DNA of 64,000 bases from Candidatus Binatia bacterium (GCA_023150935.1 JAKLJW010000021.1:25439-89438); one strand, 5' to 3'. Positions 16,775 through 26,942 are shown, numbered from the stretch's first letter. Notes: generated by a model from the letters alone, not told the origin. A program made the numbers and translations.

Positions 16775-19228
16775 ATGTCTGAGCCTCTCGATTCGAATGT
16801 GGGCGGCGACGAGCCCGACGAACAGGACGAGCCCAAGAAGCATCGCTTTCTCGGCTTCGAGGAAGACCTGAGCGACGTCACCGTTCCGGAGGAGCTGCCG
16901 ATCCTGCCGCTTCGTGGCGTGGTGGTGTTTCCGTCGGCGATCGTGCCGCTGCTCATCTCCCGGGGCAGCTCCCTCAAGGTCGTCGAGGAAGCCCTCGCCG
17001 GCGATCGCATGCTCGGACTGATCGCGCAGAAGAACCCGGAGGAAGAAGAGCCCACACCGCAGGCCCTGTATCACCGCGGGGCCGCCGGCCGCATCCTGAA
17101 GATGCTCAAGTACCCCGACGGGAGCGTTCGCATCCTCGTCCAGGGACTGCGGCGCATCGAAACGACAGAGTACACGCAGACTACGCCGCGGCACCGAGCC
17201 CGCGTGCGCCACCTTGCCGACGTCCTCAACGGCTCCAAGGACCTCGACGCCATGCAGGCGCACATGGTGAACCAGTTCGCCAAGTTCGTGTCGATGATCC
17301 CTTACCTGCCGGACGAACTGCAGGTGGTGGTCATGAACATCCGCGACCCCGGCAAGGTGACGGATCTCGTCGCGTCGAACCTCAACATCTCGCTCGAGGA
17401 GAAGCAGGAGCTGCTGAGCACTCTCGACGTGCGCCTGCGTCTCGAGAAGCTGTCGCTCATCCTCAACCGCGAAATCGAGTTGCTCGAACTCGGGCACAAG
17501 ATCCAGTCGCAGGTTCAGTCGGAACTCACCAAGAACCAGAAGGAGTTCTACCTGCGCCAGCAGATGCGCGCCATCCAGAAGGAACTCGGCGAGGGCGACC
17601 CGCGCGGTGCCGAGCTCGAAGAGCTGCGGCAAAAGCTGGATGAGGCGAAACTTCCACAGGAGGCGCGTAAGGCGGCCGAAACCGAGCTCGATCGCCTGCG
17701 CATCATCCCGCCCGAGTCGGCGGAGCACACCGTCGTCCGCACCTACCTCGAATGGCTGGTTACGCTGCCGTGGGCAGTCTCGACCGAGGACAACCTCGAC
17801 ATCCCGCACGCCCGCGGGATCCTCGACGAAGACCACTACGATCTCGAGAAGATCAAGGATCGCATCCTCGAATTCCTCGCGGTCCGCCAGCTCAAGCGCG
17901 ACTCGCGCGGTCCGATCCTCTGCTTTGTCGGTCCACCGGGAACCGGGAAGACCTCGCTCGGCCGCTCCATCGCTCGCGCCCTCGGCCGCAAGTTCGTCCG
18001 CATGTCCCTCGGCGGCGTCCGCGACGAAGCCGAGATCCGCGGCCATCGGCGAACGTACATCGGCTCTCTCCCCGGTCGCATCATCCAGAACCTGAGACAG
18101 GCCGGCTCGAACAATCCGCTCTTCATACTCGACGAAATCGACAAGCTCGGCGCGGATTTCCGCGGCGACCCCGCCTCGGCGCTGCTCGAAGTGCTCGATC
18201 CGGAACAGAACAGTACGTTTGTCGATCACTATCTCGACGTACCGTTCGATCTTTCGAAGGTGATGTTCGTCACCACAGCCAATCTGCTCGATCCTATTCC
18301 GCCGCCGCTGCGCGACCGCATGGAGGTTATCGAGCTGGCCGGATACACCGAGGAAGAAAAGCTCGAGATCGCCCGCCGCCACCTCATCCCCAAGCAAATG
18401 CACGAGAACGGGCTCGCGGCGGGCCAGATCTCCTTTCCAGACGATGGACTCGTACATCTGATCCGCCACTACACTCGCGAGGCCGGCCTCCGTAACATCG
18501 AACGCGAGATCGGCAGCCTCTGCCGCAAGGTCGCCCGTCGCGTGACCGAAGGGAAGACGGAACCCGCAATCATGACCCCCGAGCAAATCCACGAGTTGCT
18601 CGGACCGGAGCGCTTCTTCTCGGAAATCGCCGAGCGGCTGCAGGATCCCGGTGTCGCGATCGGTCTGGCATGGACGCCGATGGGCGGCGACATCATGTTC
18701 ATCGAGTCCACCAAGATGGGCGGCAAGAAGGGACTGACCCTCACCGGCCATCTGGGCGAAGTCATGAAGGAGTCGGCGCAGGCGGCGCTGAGTTTCATCC
18801 GCGCCCGGGCGGAGCGCCTGGGCATCGCACCCGACTTTTTCGAAAACCTCGACATCCACATACACGTACCGGCGGGCGCCGTACCGAAAGACGGCCCGTC
18901 GGCGGGAGTGACGGTGGCGACTTCTCTGGTTTCCCTGCTCACCGGACGGTTCGTACGCCACGACCTGGCCATGACCGGCGAGATCACTTTGCGCGGCAAG
19001 GTGCTGGCCGTCGGCGGTATCAAGGAGAAGGTCCTCGGCGCGCATCGCGCCGGGGTCCGCTGCGTGATCCTGCCGAAGCGCAACGAAAAAGACCTCGAGG
19101 ACGTTCCCAACACGGTCCGCGATCAGATGCAGTTCCTGTTCGTCGATACGATCGAAGAGGTGCTCAAACACGCCCTCGAACCGCAGGCCGGCGGCAGCGA
19201 ATCCCGGAGCGCCGTCGCGGCATCCTGA
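16775..19228 (+). CDS. lon: ATP-dependent protease Lon
   Basis: This 817-residue protein is normal length for LonA. The N-terminal substrate-binding domain begins ELPILPLRGVVVFPSAIVPL (about 40-240). A coiled-coil linker follows (MRAIQKELGEGD). The AAA+ module has Walker A GPPGTGKTSLGRSIARAL (about residue 385), the nearby SLGGVRDEAEIRGHRRTYIG and Walker B LFILDEIDKLG. The serine protease domain has DGPSAGVTVATSL with the nucleophile (about Ser708) and GGIKEKVLGAHRAG with the lysine partner (about 750). It degrades misfolded and regulatory proteins in the cytoplasm. An acidic N-terminal extension of about 30 residues (DSNVGGDEPDEQDEP) precedes the conserved start. Confidence 0.97.
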   Translation: MSEPLDSNVGGDEPDEQDEPKKHRFLGFEEDLSDVTVPEELPILPLRGVVVFPSAIVPLLISRGSSLKVVEEALAGDRMLGLIAQKNPEEEEPTPQALYHRGAAGRILKMLKYPDGSVRILVQGLRRIETTEYTQTTPRHRARVRHLADVLNGSKDLDAMQAHMVNQFAKFVSMIPYLPDELQVVVMNIRDPGKVTDLVASNLNISLEEKQELLSTLDVRLRLEKLSLILNREIELLELGHKIQSQVQSELTKNQKEFYLRQQMRAIQKELGEGDPRGAELEELRQKLDEAKLPQEARKAAETELDRLRIIPPESAEHTVVRTYLEWLVTLPWAVSTEDNLDIPHARGILDEDHYDLEKIKDRILEFLAVRQLKRDSRGPILCFVGPPGTGKTSLGRSIARALGRKFVRMSLGGVRDEAEIRGHRRTYIGSLPGRIIQNLRQAGSNNPLFILDEIDKLGADFRGDPASALLEVLDPEQNSTFVDHYLDVPFDLSKVMFVTTANLLDPIPPPLRDRMEVIELAGYTEEEKLEIARRHLIPKQMHENGLAAGQISFPDDGLVHLIRHYTREAGLRNIEREIGSLCRKVARRVTEGKTEPAIMTPEQIHELLGPERFFSEIAERLQDPGVAIGLAWTPMGGDIMFIESTKMGGKKGLTLTGHLGEVMKESAQAALSFIRARAERLGIAPDFFENLDIHIHVPAGAVPKDGPSAGVTVATSLVSLLTGRFVRHDLAMTGEITLRGKVLAVGGIKEKVLGAHRAGVRCVILPKRNEKDLEDVPNTVRDQMQFLFVDTIEEVLKHALEPQAGGSESRSAVAAS

Positions 19229-19364
19229 CCCGGGCGCTCGAGCGACCCGACCGCTTTCCCGACGGCGCCTTCGCCGCCTGTCGGCGGACCCGACCGGCAT
19301 GGCCGGGTCATCGTCCTTGCGAGTACCGGGGCGATGCGCGATAAAAATAAGGCGGGGCCGATTT

Positions 19365-20363
19365 ATGCCGGAATTGCGGAAAGATCCCATTATGGGGCGA
19401 TGGGTGATCATTGCCACCGAACGCGCTCGTCGTCCGGTCGATTTCAGGCGGGTTCAAACCAACCTCCGCGCCGCCGAGTGCGACTTCTGCGCCGGCAACG
19501 AGGCGCAGACGCCCGCGGAAGTGCTGGCATTCAGGAGCAACGGCAGTCGCGCCAACGCCCCGGGCTGGAGCGTGCGCGTTATCTCCAACAAGTTTCCCGC
19601 GCTGCGCATCGAAGGGGAAATCGGCCGCCGGGGCGACGGCATCTTCGATCTCATGAACGGCGTCGGAGCGCACGAGGTGATCATCGAGACCCCGGACCAC
19701 CAGGTGGATCTGGGCGAGCTCAGCGTGGAGCAAATCGAGGATGTGCTGTGGTCGTACCACGATCGCGTGCACGATCTAAAGAAGGACGTTCGCTTCCGCT
19801 ACATTCTGATATTCAAGAACGTCGGGGCCGAAGCGGGTGCCAGCGTCGAACACACGCATTCGCAGCTTATCGCGTTGCCGATCGTACCGCTGAACGTCGC
19901 CGAGGAGCTGCAGGGTGCCCATCAGTATTACCGTTACAAGGAACGCTGCGTCTATTGCGATCTCATCCTGCAGGAGCTGGACGACGGCCGCCGTCTGGTC
20001 GCCGAAAACGACGACTTCGTCACCCTCTGCCCGTTCGCACCGCGCTTCCCCATGGAGGCCTGGATTCTCCCCAGGCGCCACAGCCCCCGCTTCGAGGAAG
20101 CCACCAAGCACGAATACCGCAACCTCGCCCGTGCCGTGCAGGAGATCCTCCGTCGCCTCAACCGTGTGCTGACGGCGCCGCCTTACAACTACGTGATCCA
20201 TTCCTCGCCGGTAAACGACGCCGACCATACCTACTACCACTGGCACATCGAGATCATGCCCAAGCTCACGCAGGTGGCCGGTTTCGAGTGGGGCACCGGC
20301 TTCTACATCAACCCCGTACCGCCCGAAGACGCCGCGGCGCTGTTGCGAGACGCCACCCCCTGA
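19365..20363 (+). CDS. galT: Galactose-1-phosphate uridylyltransferase
   Basis: This 332-residue protein of the HIT superfamily transfers UMP between UDP-glucose and hexose-1-phosphate in the Leloir pathway. The start ATG at 19365 follows AAGGCGGGG. The zinc motif CDFCAGNEAQTP (about 43-54), active-site VEHTHSQLIALP with the nucleophilic histidine and a second domain (CVYCDLI, then HWHIEIMPKL) are present. In place of the usual HPHxQ the site reads HTHSQ. It lies directly before glgA, so a role in supplying sugar nucleotides for storage polymer or surface glycans is likely. Confidence 0.88.
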   Translation: MPELRKDPIMGRWVIIATERARRPVDFRRVQTNLRAAECDFCAGNEAQTPAEVLAFRSNGSRANAPGWSVRVISNKFPALRIEGEIGRRGDGIFDLMNGVGAHEVIIETPDHQVDLGELSVEQIEDVLWSYHDRVHDLKKDVRFRYILIFKNVGAEAGASVEHTHSQLIALPIVPLNVAEELQGAHQYYRYKERCVYCDLILQELDDGRRLVAENDDFVTLCPFAPRFPMEAWILPRRHSPRFEEATKHEYRNLARAVQEILRRLNRVLTAPPYNYVIHSSPVNDADHTYYHWHIEIMPKLTQVAGFEWGTGFYINPVPPEDAAALLRDATP

Positions 20364-20592
20364 AGGGTGCCGCGCCCGCCTGATCGATCGTCGTGTCGAG
20401 CGTCCTTAGCGCCCCGGCCCGGGCTGTCGGAAACGCGGCAGTATTCGTCGGGCATCTCGTCCCCTCACCTCGTCGCCCCGAAGAAAGGCCGCACCCGGGC
20501 ACGATGTGTCGCTGGATTTGCACGATCGATTCCGTGCCGCCTACGGACCGCTGTGCGGCGCACCCGCGGCCCCGCGGCATCGAGGGAGCCTC

Positions 20593-22125
20593 ATGCACGT
20601 CGTAATGGCGGCTGCCGAGGCGGTACCTTTCGCGAAGACCGGAGGGCTGGCCGACGTTCTCGGGGCGCTGCCGCGCGCCCTGCAGCGGCTCGGCGTGGAC
20701 GTGACCGTCGTTCTCCCCGCCTACGCGGTTATTTCGCGCCGCGGCTTTTCCGTGCAACGCCTCGATATCGAGCTCGAAATCCCCATCGCCAATCGCATCC
20801 TGACCGGCGGCGTGCTTGCCACGACACTGCACGAAACCATTCCCGTCTACTTGATCGAGGCCGAACAGTACTTCGACCGTGCCGGCCTTTACGGTACCCC
20901 CAGCGGCGACTATCCGGACAACGCGGAGAGATTCGCCTTCTTTGGCCGCGCGATCCCTGCCCTCCTCCAGCACCTCGGTGCGCCCCACATCCTGCATTGC
21001 CACGACTGGCAAACCGCCCTGGCTCCCGTCTTCCTGCGTCTCGATGCTGCGCGCTACCCGAGTCTGGTCGGCGTCAAGACCGTGCAGACCGTGCACAACC
21101 TCGGTTATCAGGGTCTGTTCGAACGCACGCACTGGCCGCTGTTGAACCTCGACTGGCGCTACTTCACCGCCGACTGGCTCGAGTTCTACGGGCGCATCAA
21201 TTACTTGAAGGGTGGATTGGTCGCCGCCGATGCGCTGACGACCGTGAGTCCAACGTATGCTCGCGAGATTCAGACCCGCGAGCTGGGCTACGGGCTCGAG
21301 GGCCTGCTGCGCCAGCGCCGCAGCGACCTTTTGGGCATCCTGAACGGGGTCGACTACCGCGACTGGAACCCGGAACACGATCCGTTCATCGCCGCCCGGT
21401 ACTCCGCCAACGATCCCGCCGGCAAACTCGCGTGCAAGGTCGACCTGCAGCAGACGATCGGCCTGCCCTGCTCTCCGAAGACGCCATTGATCGGTATCGT
21501 TTCGCGACTCGCCGCCCAGAAGGGTTTCGATCTCCTTGCCGAGGTCGTCCCGGCAATGCTGCAGCGACACAACCTGCAACTGGCGATACTTGGCACCGGA
21601 GACGACCAGTACGCCCGCCTGCTCGGCGACTTGCGGGCGCAGTTCCCGCGTCAGCTGGCGGTGCGGATCGGCTTTGACGAGCCTCTCGCCCACAAGATCG
21701 AGGCCGGAAGCGATATTTTCCTGATGCCCTCACGGTACGAACCGTGCGGGCTCAACCAGATCTACAGCCTGCGTTACGGCACCGTTCCCGTAGTGCATGC
21801 TACCGGAGGGCTGGAGGACACCATCGCCGAGTTTGACCACGAGACCGGCAGCGGTACCGGGTTCAAGTTCAAATCCTACACTGCGTCCGCGCTGCGCGCT
21901 TGTCTCGAACGCGCGCTCGACCTCTACGGCAGCCCGGACTGGCCGACGATTCGCCGTAACGGTATGCGCGCCGATTTCTCCTGGGACCGCTCCGCTCAGG
22001 CTTACATGGACCTCTACCGGCGCATACGACCGGATGCTTCACTCACGGAGTCGCTTCCCATAACGGCCGGATGCGGCAACCCGGAACGCCAGGACCACGC
22101 GGGAAGGGGACGTCGAACGCCATAA
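20593..22125 (+). CDS. glgA: Glycogen/starch synthase (GT5)
   Basis: This 510-residue protein elongates alpha-1,4-glucan from ADP-glucose. The N-terminal Rossmann domain has AAEAVPFAKTGGLADVLGALP (KTGG donor-binding loop), then HILHCHDWQTAL and TVHNLGYQGLF. The C-terminal domain has IGIVSRLAAQKGFDLL and MPSRYEPCGLNQIYSLRYGTVPVV with the catalytic E. The start is ATG at 20593, with GGGAG upstream. The last 28 codons overlap the convergent GT39 gene (22043-22125), and the tail (ERQDHAGRGRRTP) looks like a late extension. Confidence 0.93.
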   Translation: MHVVMAAAEAVPFAKTGGLADVLGALPRALQRLGVDVTVVLPAYAVISRRGFSVQRLDIELEIPIANRILTGGVLATTLHETIPVYLIEAEQYFDRAGLYGTPSGDYPDNAERFAFFGRAIPALLQHLGAPHILHCHDWQTALAPVFLRLDAARYPSLVGVKTVQTVHNLGYQGLFERTHWPLLNLDWRYFTADWLEFYGRINYLKGGLVAADALTTVSPTYAREIQTRELGYGLEGLLRQRRSDLLGILNGVDYRDWNPEHDPFIAARYSANDPAGKLACKVDLQQTIGLPCSPKTPLIGIVSRLAAQKGFDLLAEVVPAMLQRHNLQLAILGTGDDQYARLLGDLRAQFPRQLAVRIGFDEPLAHKIEAGSDIFLMPSRYEPCGLNQIYSLRYGTVPVVHATGGLEDTIAEFDHETGSGTGFKFKSYTASALRACLERALDLYGSPDWPTIRRNGMRADFSWDRSAQAYMDLYRRIRPDASLTESLPITAGCGNPERQDHAGRGRRTP

Positions 22126-23755
22126 CAAGGGCCTCGCCATCGCGGCCGCGAATCGTGCGCACGGTCGCGCCCGCAAAGCATGAACGCAGATCCCCGAGTA
22201 AGGTCGTCGCGTCGGGTGCCAGCAGGACGGTAACCGGGCGATCGGGTGCGATCGCGACCACCGCGTCGGCCGGTGCGACACTCATCGCACCTTTGCAGAA
22301 GACCTCCATCTCCGCGCCATGCTGGATTCCCAGCGCCAGCACCACCTGCCGACCGTCGCAGCGCGCCGCGGCCTCGCGCAACGCCGCCGCTTGCGTCGTC
22401 TCTCGTCCGTCCTCGCGGAGATATTCCCCGAAGAAGAGGTAGGCATTGTGCGCCATCACCCCGAGCATCGCGGCGGCAACCACGGCCGGTCGCACCGTGC
22501 GCGCGTACCATTGCCCATCCGCCGGCGCCGCCGCAAGTAACCGGTCGGCCCCAAAGCCCGCCAGTAGAAAGACCGCCGGCATCGCCGCGGCCAGGCGGTA
22601 TGACGCCCGCGGCGAGTCGGTCAACACGACGCCCACTAACAACGTCAGGCCAAGCCAGCCCACCAGAAACAGCGGTGCCGGTCGTCCCCGCAGCAGCGCC
22701 ACCGCGATGCCCACCACCAATGCCGCGCGTGTACCCGCATCCAGCAGACCGGCCGGAGACCGATGCAAGACGGCAAGATACGTCCAGCGGCTGAACATGC
22801 GCAGACTCTCGCCGAGGTGCTCCGCAACCAGACTCGCGGTCCAGCCGCTCCGTCCCGGAGCCTGCATGACGTCCAGGGAGTGCCCCGTGAGGTCCCCCCA
22901 GGGCACCACCGTCAACAGCGGCCCCAGCGCCAGCAAGACCCCAAGAATAAACCAACCCGCATCCGCGACCGCCTCGGCAACGCGATCGCCACGCTCAAAC
23001 CAGTCGATCACGAGGAGCAACGGAGTCAGCAGTAGAAGGATGCGGACCGGGAAATACCACTGCAGCACGAGACCCGTTACCACGCCGGCGAGGGCGACGA
23101 TCGCGGCGCTGCCATCCTGTCTACCGCGGATAAGAAGATAGAGCGCCAACGCCGTGCCGAACGAGGACTGCCAGAAAGGAAACCCGGTCCGACTGTTGTG
23201 CAGATGCCAGAGCGACACCGCCATGAGGAAAGTCCCGGCGAGCGCCGCCCGGTCCCCAACCAACCGGCGCCCGAGGCCGAAGGTCGCCAGCAGCCCCGCC
23301 AGACCCATGAGCGCCGAAGCGAGGCGCAACGCCCGGAACGGCTCGTCCCCGGCGAGGGCCAGCACGCCTCCCTGCACAACGAAGCTCAGTCTCGGCATGG
23401 TGAACCACCCGAGACTGGCGAACACGTTAGGCCCTTCACCGCGTGCGATGCGCAACGCCTCCGCACCCGGGAGCAACTCGTCGATGCTGATGCTGCCAGG
23501 AATCGACGCAAGACCGGGGAGGCGAAATGCCGCCGCCACGATAACCACCGCAACCAGGCCGACCCACATCGGCACAGGCGGCCCCGCAACCGGATGCCGC
23601 GCCCGGGAAAAACCGGTAACGTAAAGGACCAGCGCAGCAACCCACAGGCGGAACGGCCAACCGTACTCGGCCGCGCTGGTCGACCAGGCCGCGCACGCGA
23701 CCACACCGAGCAGTAAGGCCCCCGCCCGTGCCGTCACGCGTACCCGCGTGCTCAC
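22043..23755 (-). CDS. Polytopic GT39/PMT-like glycosyltransferase
   Basis: This 570-residue membrane protein has about 11-12 hydrophobic helices. It resembles the ArnT/PMT (GT39/GT83) group: LPGLASIPGSISIDELLPGAEALRIARG places an acidic D-E pair in the first extracytoplasmic loop, where this class carries its catalytic acid. VSLWHLHNSRTGFPFWQSSF follows. A soluble domain of about 100 residues forms the C-terminus. It would move a sugar from a polyprenyl carrier onto an acceptor in the periplasm. GTG start (GTGA overlap with the ATP-grasp gene), so it is the third gene of a coupled operon. Confidence 0.78.
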   Translation of the reverse strand: MSTRVRVTARAGALLLGVVACAAWSTSAAEYGWPFRLWVAALVLYVTGFSRARHPVAGPPVPMWVGLVAVVIVAAAFRLPGLASIPGSISIDELLPGAEALRIARGEGPNVFASLGWFTMPRLSFVVQGGVLALAGDEPFRALRLASALMGLAGLLATFGLGRRLVGDRAALAGTFLMAVSLWHLHNSRTGFPFWQSSFGTALALYLLIRGRQDGSAAIVALAGVVTGLVLQWYFPVRILLLLTPLLLVIDWFERGDRVAEAVADAGWFILGVLLALGPLLTVVPWGDLTGHSLDVMQAPGRSGWTASLVAEHLGESLRMFSRWTYLAVLHRSPAGLLDAGTRAALVVGIAVALLRGRPAPLFLVGWLGLTLLVGVVLTDSPRASYRLAAAMPAVFLLAGFGADRLLAAAPADGQWYARTVRPAVVAAAMLGVMAHNAYLFFGEYLREDGRETTQAAALREAAARCDGRQVVLALGIQHGAEMEVFCKGAMSVAPADAVVAIAPDRPVTVLLAPDATTLLGDLRSCFAGATVRTIRGRDGEALVMAFDVPFPRGPGVPGCRIRPLWEATP

Positions 23756-24732
23756 GAACGTCGCTCTCCCTCGATCGGCCCTTCGATATCGCCCGCAAGC
23801 CCCAACCCGAGGGAAATGCGCGCCGCGACATCGTGGCAGGCGTCATGCCGAGCCTCCACTGCCGTCAGCAGCGGCCGCAACCCACACCCCGTCGCCAACT
23901 GGATTGCCAATCCCGGTCGCGCATTCAGTTCCAGCACCACCGGACCGCGCCGCGCATCGATGACGATGTCGATGCCGAAATACCCGAGCGGCACGGCGTC
24001 GTGACTGGCGGCCGCAATGCGCACCACCTCCGACCATGCCGGAATGCGCAGCCCCGCTAGTTCCTGGCCCGTGTCCGGATGTCGGGCGATCTCTTTTCCC
24101 CACCGGATCGCATGCACGGCACGGCCAGTCGCCAACTCCAGCCCGACGCCGATGCCCCCGACATGCAGGTTCGCCCGCCCGGCCGACTGCCGAGTCGGCA
24201 GCCGCGCCATGGCCATGATCGGTACGCCGTGGAACACCACGACGCGCACGTCCGCAACGCCCCCGGGCGTATATGCAGCCAGGGTACGCTCGGGCACGAG
24301 GCGCTCTTCCAGAATGACCTGGTCGCGGGCCTGGCTCATGGCGAAGGCTCCGGCCAGAATGTCGGCAGCCCGCGACAGCAAATCGGCCGCGGACACCTGC
24401 GCACCGCCGGCTGTCAGGAAGCGCTCTGCCCGGCGCCCCACCACGACCAGTATGCCCTCCCCACCCGCACCTCTGGCCGGCTTCAAGACGAACTCCTGCC
24501 GCCGCATCGCCTCATCGAGCAAATCGCCGAGCTGTCGCGTCGAAGTGTACGCCCCGAACGTGACCGGAACGGGAATCCCGTGCTCGACAAGTACCGCCTT
24601 CGTCCGAGCCTTGTCGTCGACCAGGGCCACCAACCGCTGCGGATTCACCCGCAGCAGAACCTCGCCGTTGCGTCGGTTGATCCCGAGGACCTCGCGCCGC
24701 AGACGCCGCACCCGTCTGTACAGACCGACCAT
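23752..24732 (-). CDS. RimK-related ATP-grasp amino-acid ligase-like protein (TIGR02291 type)
   Basis: This gene encodes 326 residues. The ATG at 24732 overlaps the 7TM gene's stop as TGATG. It belongs to the alpha-L-glutamate ligase-like family: VLGINRRNGEVLLRVNPQRL opens the protein, FVLKPARGAGGEGILVV is the ATP-grasp glycine loop, VILEERLVPERTL and LGYFGIDIVID with VVLELNARPGLAIQLA contribute metal and ATP ligands. The family is found beside inactive-transglutaminase 7TM (UUP1) genes in other bacteria, as here. A peptide-like ligation to a protein or envelope component is inferred; the acceptor is unknown. Confidence 0.85.
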   Translation of the reverse strand: MVGLYRRVRRLRREVLGINRRNGEVLLRVNPQRLVALVDDKARTKAVLVEHGIPVPVTFGAYTSTRQLGDLLDEAMRRQEFVLKPARGAGGEGILVVVGRRAERFLTAGGAQVSAADLLSRAADILAGAFAMSQARDQVILEERLVPERTLAAYTPGGVADVRVVVFHGVPIMAMARLPTRQSAGRANLHVGGIGVGLELATGRAVHAIRWGKEIARHPDTGQELAGLRIPAWSEVVRIAAASHDAVPLGYFGIDIVIDARRGPVVLELNARPGLAIQLATGCGLRPLLTAVEARHDACHDVAARISLGLGLAGDIEGPIEGERRS

Positions 24733-26942
24733 CAGTTCGCCCGCCGGCCGAGGTCGAAGAAACGGACGTACTCTAGCAGTCGCAATCCGCGCCACTTCCC
24801 GAGGCCGATGTCGACGGCGATAGCCGCCACCAGCAACTCCGGAAAACTCAACAGTACTGACTGTAACCCGGTAAAATCGACGGCAAGGTAACAGATCGCC
24901 GCCAGGACCAACGTGTTGACCGCCAGCCGAATCGCCTCACGGGTCCCCAGCTCCGCCTGAGACGAAGAGAAGTTCTCGATCACCCCGGCCATGATGACCA
25001 TCGGAAAGATGCTGACGTTGATCAGCGCCCCGATCCCGAACGACGCTCCGAGTACGGTCAGACCCGCCATCGTACCGGCAACGATCGCAATGAGGATTGC
25101 CAACCGGGCCACCAGTTGCAGCCGCACCCGCTGCAGCAGACCGCGGACTACGGCCCCGACGCCGACGATGGCCGCAAAGATCGCGGCCCCCCACTGCAGC
25201 CCGGTGGTTACGAAGGCCAACGACACGATAACCGGGGAGAACGTCCCGAAGGTCTCGACGCCCACCACCGTGCGAGCCACGACGATCAACGCCGCGATCA
25301 CCGGCAGCACCAGGATGAGCGTCAAAGCCTCCAGCGGAACCTGAGCCCGCACCGCCCGCACCCAGCCGGCGACCACGACACGGCGCCACACTCCCAGATC
25401 CTCGTAGCTACGGCGGTCCAGAACCACCGGGTCCAGGTCCCACTTCTTCGCTTCCTCGGCCATCGGCACGCCATTGATGACGTTGGCGCGCACCATCTCC
25501 CAGAGCGCCAGCAGATCGGCGGGCCGGTCGACCAGCACGACCTCGCCGGTAGGCACCACCAAGCGATAGAGCACCGTGCCGAGCACCCTGCCGACCGCGC
25601 GCGGGAATCCCCCGGATACCACCACGCGCGCGTCCCGCAACGTCAGGTGCTTCTCCCCGAGGGCCATCAAGGCGTACAGACCGGCATCGTCGTGAGTCGC
25701 CACCAGCACAACATGGGCACCCCGGACCAAACTCAGGTTGTTGAGGATCAGTCTCTGCAGGTACTGCTCGCGGAAGTATCGCGACTCGAAACGAGCCGTC
25801 AGCAGAACCACATCGATCTCGTCCGCCTGGGCCTCGCGGAGCAGGCGCTGGGTAACCGCTTCCGGAACGCTCTGATCGGCAAACACCACAACCGAAGCCA
25901 CGGGTCGCTCCACGTAGCTCGAGGCCGTCCTGACCTGCTCGCCCCCCACCTGCGTCTCCGGACCCCCGCCGTGCGGTCCAGGAGTGGGTTCCGCCGCCGC
26001 ACGAGCACCTTCACGACTGCTGCGGTGCACGACGAAGCCGTAGTCGAGGGTCGTACCCGAGGTGTGCACGAGCAGCGGCTCGTCACCGCGGTACAGGCTC
26101 AAATAGTCGTTCGGCAGCCAGCCGAAGTGCCCGCCGCCGGGGTCCAGGGGCACCCATCCGTCACCGAAAAAGGCCTCGACCCAGGAGATCGTCGCTCGGC
26201 GCTTGGTGGCGTCAGCGAGTTTGAGCCCGCCAACCACACGCGTCGGAACCCCGACGCTGCGCAGCAAGGCGGCCAGCAAGCGCGCCTTACCCGCCGTACT
26301 CCCGCGCCCCTCGCGCAGCACCGTAAGAGCGTCCTCTGTCGCCTCGCCGGCTCCCCCGCGCACGAACGCCGCAGTGTACTGAAACAGCGCCCAGGCAGCG
26401 TCCTCCGCGCTGCGCCCGCCAGCAATCAACTCCCGCGCCCTTCGCTTCACCTCCGGGTCTGCGGACTGAATGAACGGCGACGCCTCGATATACCTTCGTA
26501 GCCGCTCCGGAACGGCGAGCGCCGCGAGCGGCACCGACGGGACGGTCTGACTGCTGTCGGTTATCGCCACCGTGAAGTCGTAGGCGATGCGTCCCGACCC
26601 GACCGCAGGATCGACGCGGGTGAACGAACCGCGCAGATTCGGGGCGTCCGGTACGTCGCGATAGACAAAGCCCTCGGCGGCGACGCGCCGTTCGAGCACC
26701 GTTTGATGCCGATCCGAGAGCGGCAGCAGCGCGGCAACGTGCGCCGATGGCGGGCCGCCGCTCAACTGCATGAAGAGCTGGACGTTCCAGTACGTGGTGA
26801 TCGGACGCGGCGGTCGTTCGGCCGGACCCGGAGCCTCGCCCGCCCCGCTGAAGACTTCCGTGCCGGCAGTCGGTTCGGGAAGGTCCTGCGCCGCCGCCAG
26901 GCCCGCCCAGGACGCTAGCGCGAACACAAGCAGGAACCGCAT
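24732..26942 (-). CDS. UUP1-type inactive transglutaminase fused to 7TM domain
   Basis: This gene encodes 736 residues. Signal peptide MRFLLVFALASWAGLAAAQ precedes an extracytoplasmic region. A transglutaminase-like fold spans about 200-310: GRGSTAGKARLLAALLRSVG occupies the strand where the catalytic Cys should be, and ISWVEAFFGDGWVPLDPGGG has Ser where the His should be, so the thiol active site is lost. A Rossmann-like segment follows (VVLLTARFESRYFREQYL), then seven membrane helices with the family pattern LILVLPVIAALIVVARTVVG and TFGTFSPVIVSLAFVTTGL. It is expected to scaffold or sense substrate for the ATP-grasp ligase encoded next, coupled through TGATG. Confidence 0.88.
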   Translation of the reverse strand: MRFLLVFALASWAGLAAAQDLPEPTAGTEVFSGAGEAPGPAERPPRPITTYWNVQLFMQLSGGPPSAHVAALLPLSDRHQTVLERRVAAEGFVYRDVPDAPNLRGSFTRVDPAVGSGRIAYDFTVAITDSSQTVPSVPLAALAVPERLRRYIEASPFIQSADPEVKRRARELIAGGRSAEDAAWALFQYTAAFVRGGAGEATEDALTVLREGRGSTAGKARLLAALLRSVGVPTRVVGGLKLADATKRRATISWVEAFFGDGWVPLDPGGGHFGWLPNDYLSLYRGDEPLLVHTSGTTLDYGFVVHRSSREGARAAAEPTPGPHGGGPETQVGGEQVRTASSYVERPVASVVVFADQSVPEAVTQRLLREAQADEIDVVLLTARFESRYFREQYLQRLILNNLSLVRGAHVVLVATHDDAGLYALMALGEKHLTLRDARVVVSGGFPRAVGRVLGTVLYRLVVPTGEVVLVDRPADLLALWEMVRANVINGVPMAEEAKKWDLDPVVLDRRSYEDLGVWRRVVVAGWVRAVRAQVPLEALTLILVLPVIAALIVVARTVVGVETFGTFSPVIVSLAFVTTGLQWGAAIFAAIVGVGAVVRGLLQRVRLQLVARLAILIAIVAGTMAGLTVLGASFGIGALINVSIFPMVIMAGVIENFSSSQAELGTREAIRLAVNTLVLAAICYLAVDFTGLQSVLLSFPELLVAAIAVDIGLGKWRGLRLLEYVRFFDLGRRAN

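Noticed and set aside
16640..19417. Long minus-strand frame opposite lon
   Set aside because: It is the antisense shadow of lon; the protein has no recognisable domain.
20308..21693. Minus-strand frame opposite glgA
   Set aside because: Antisense shadow; glgA shows full family motifs on the plus strand.
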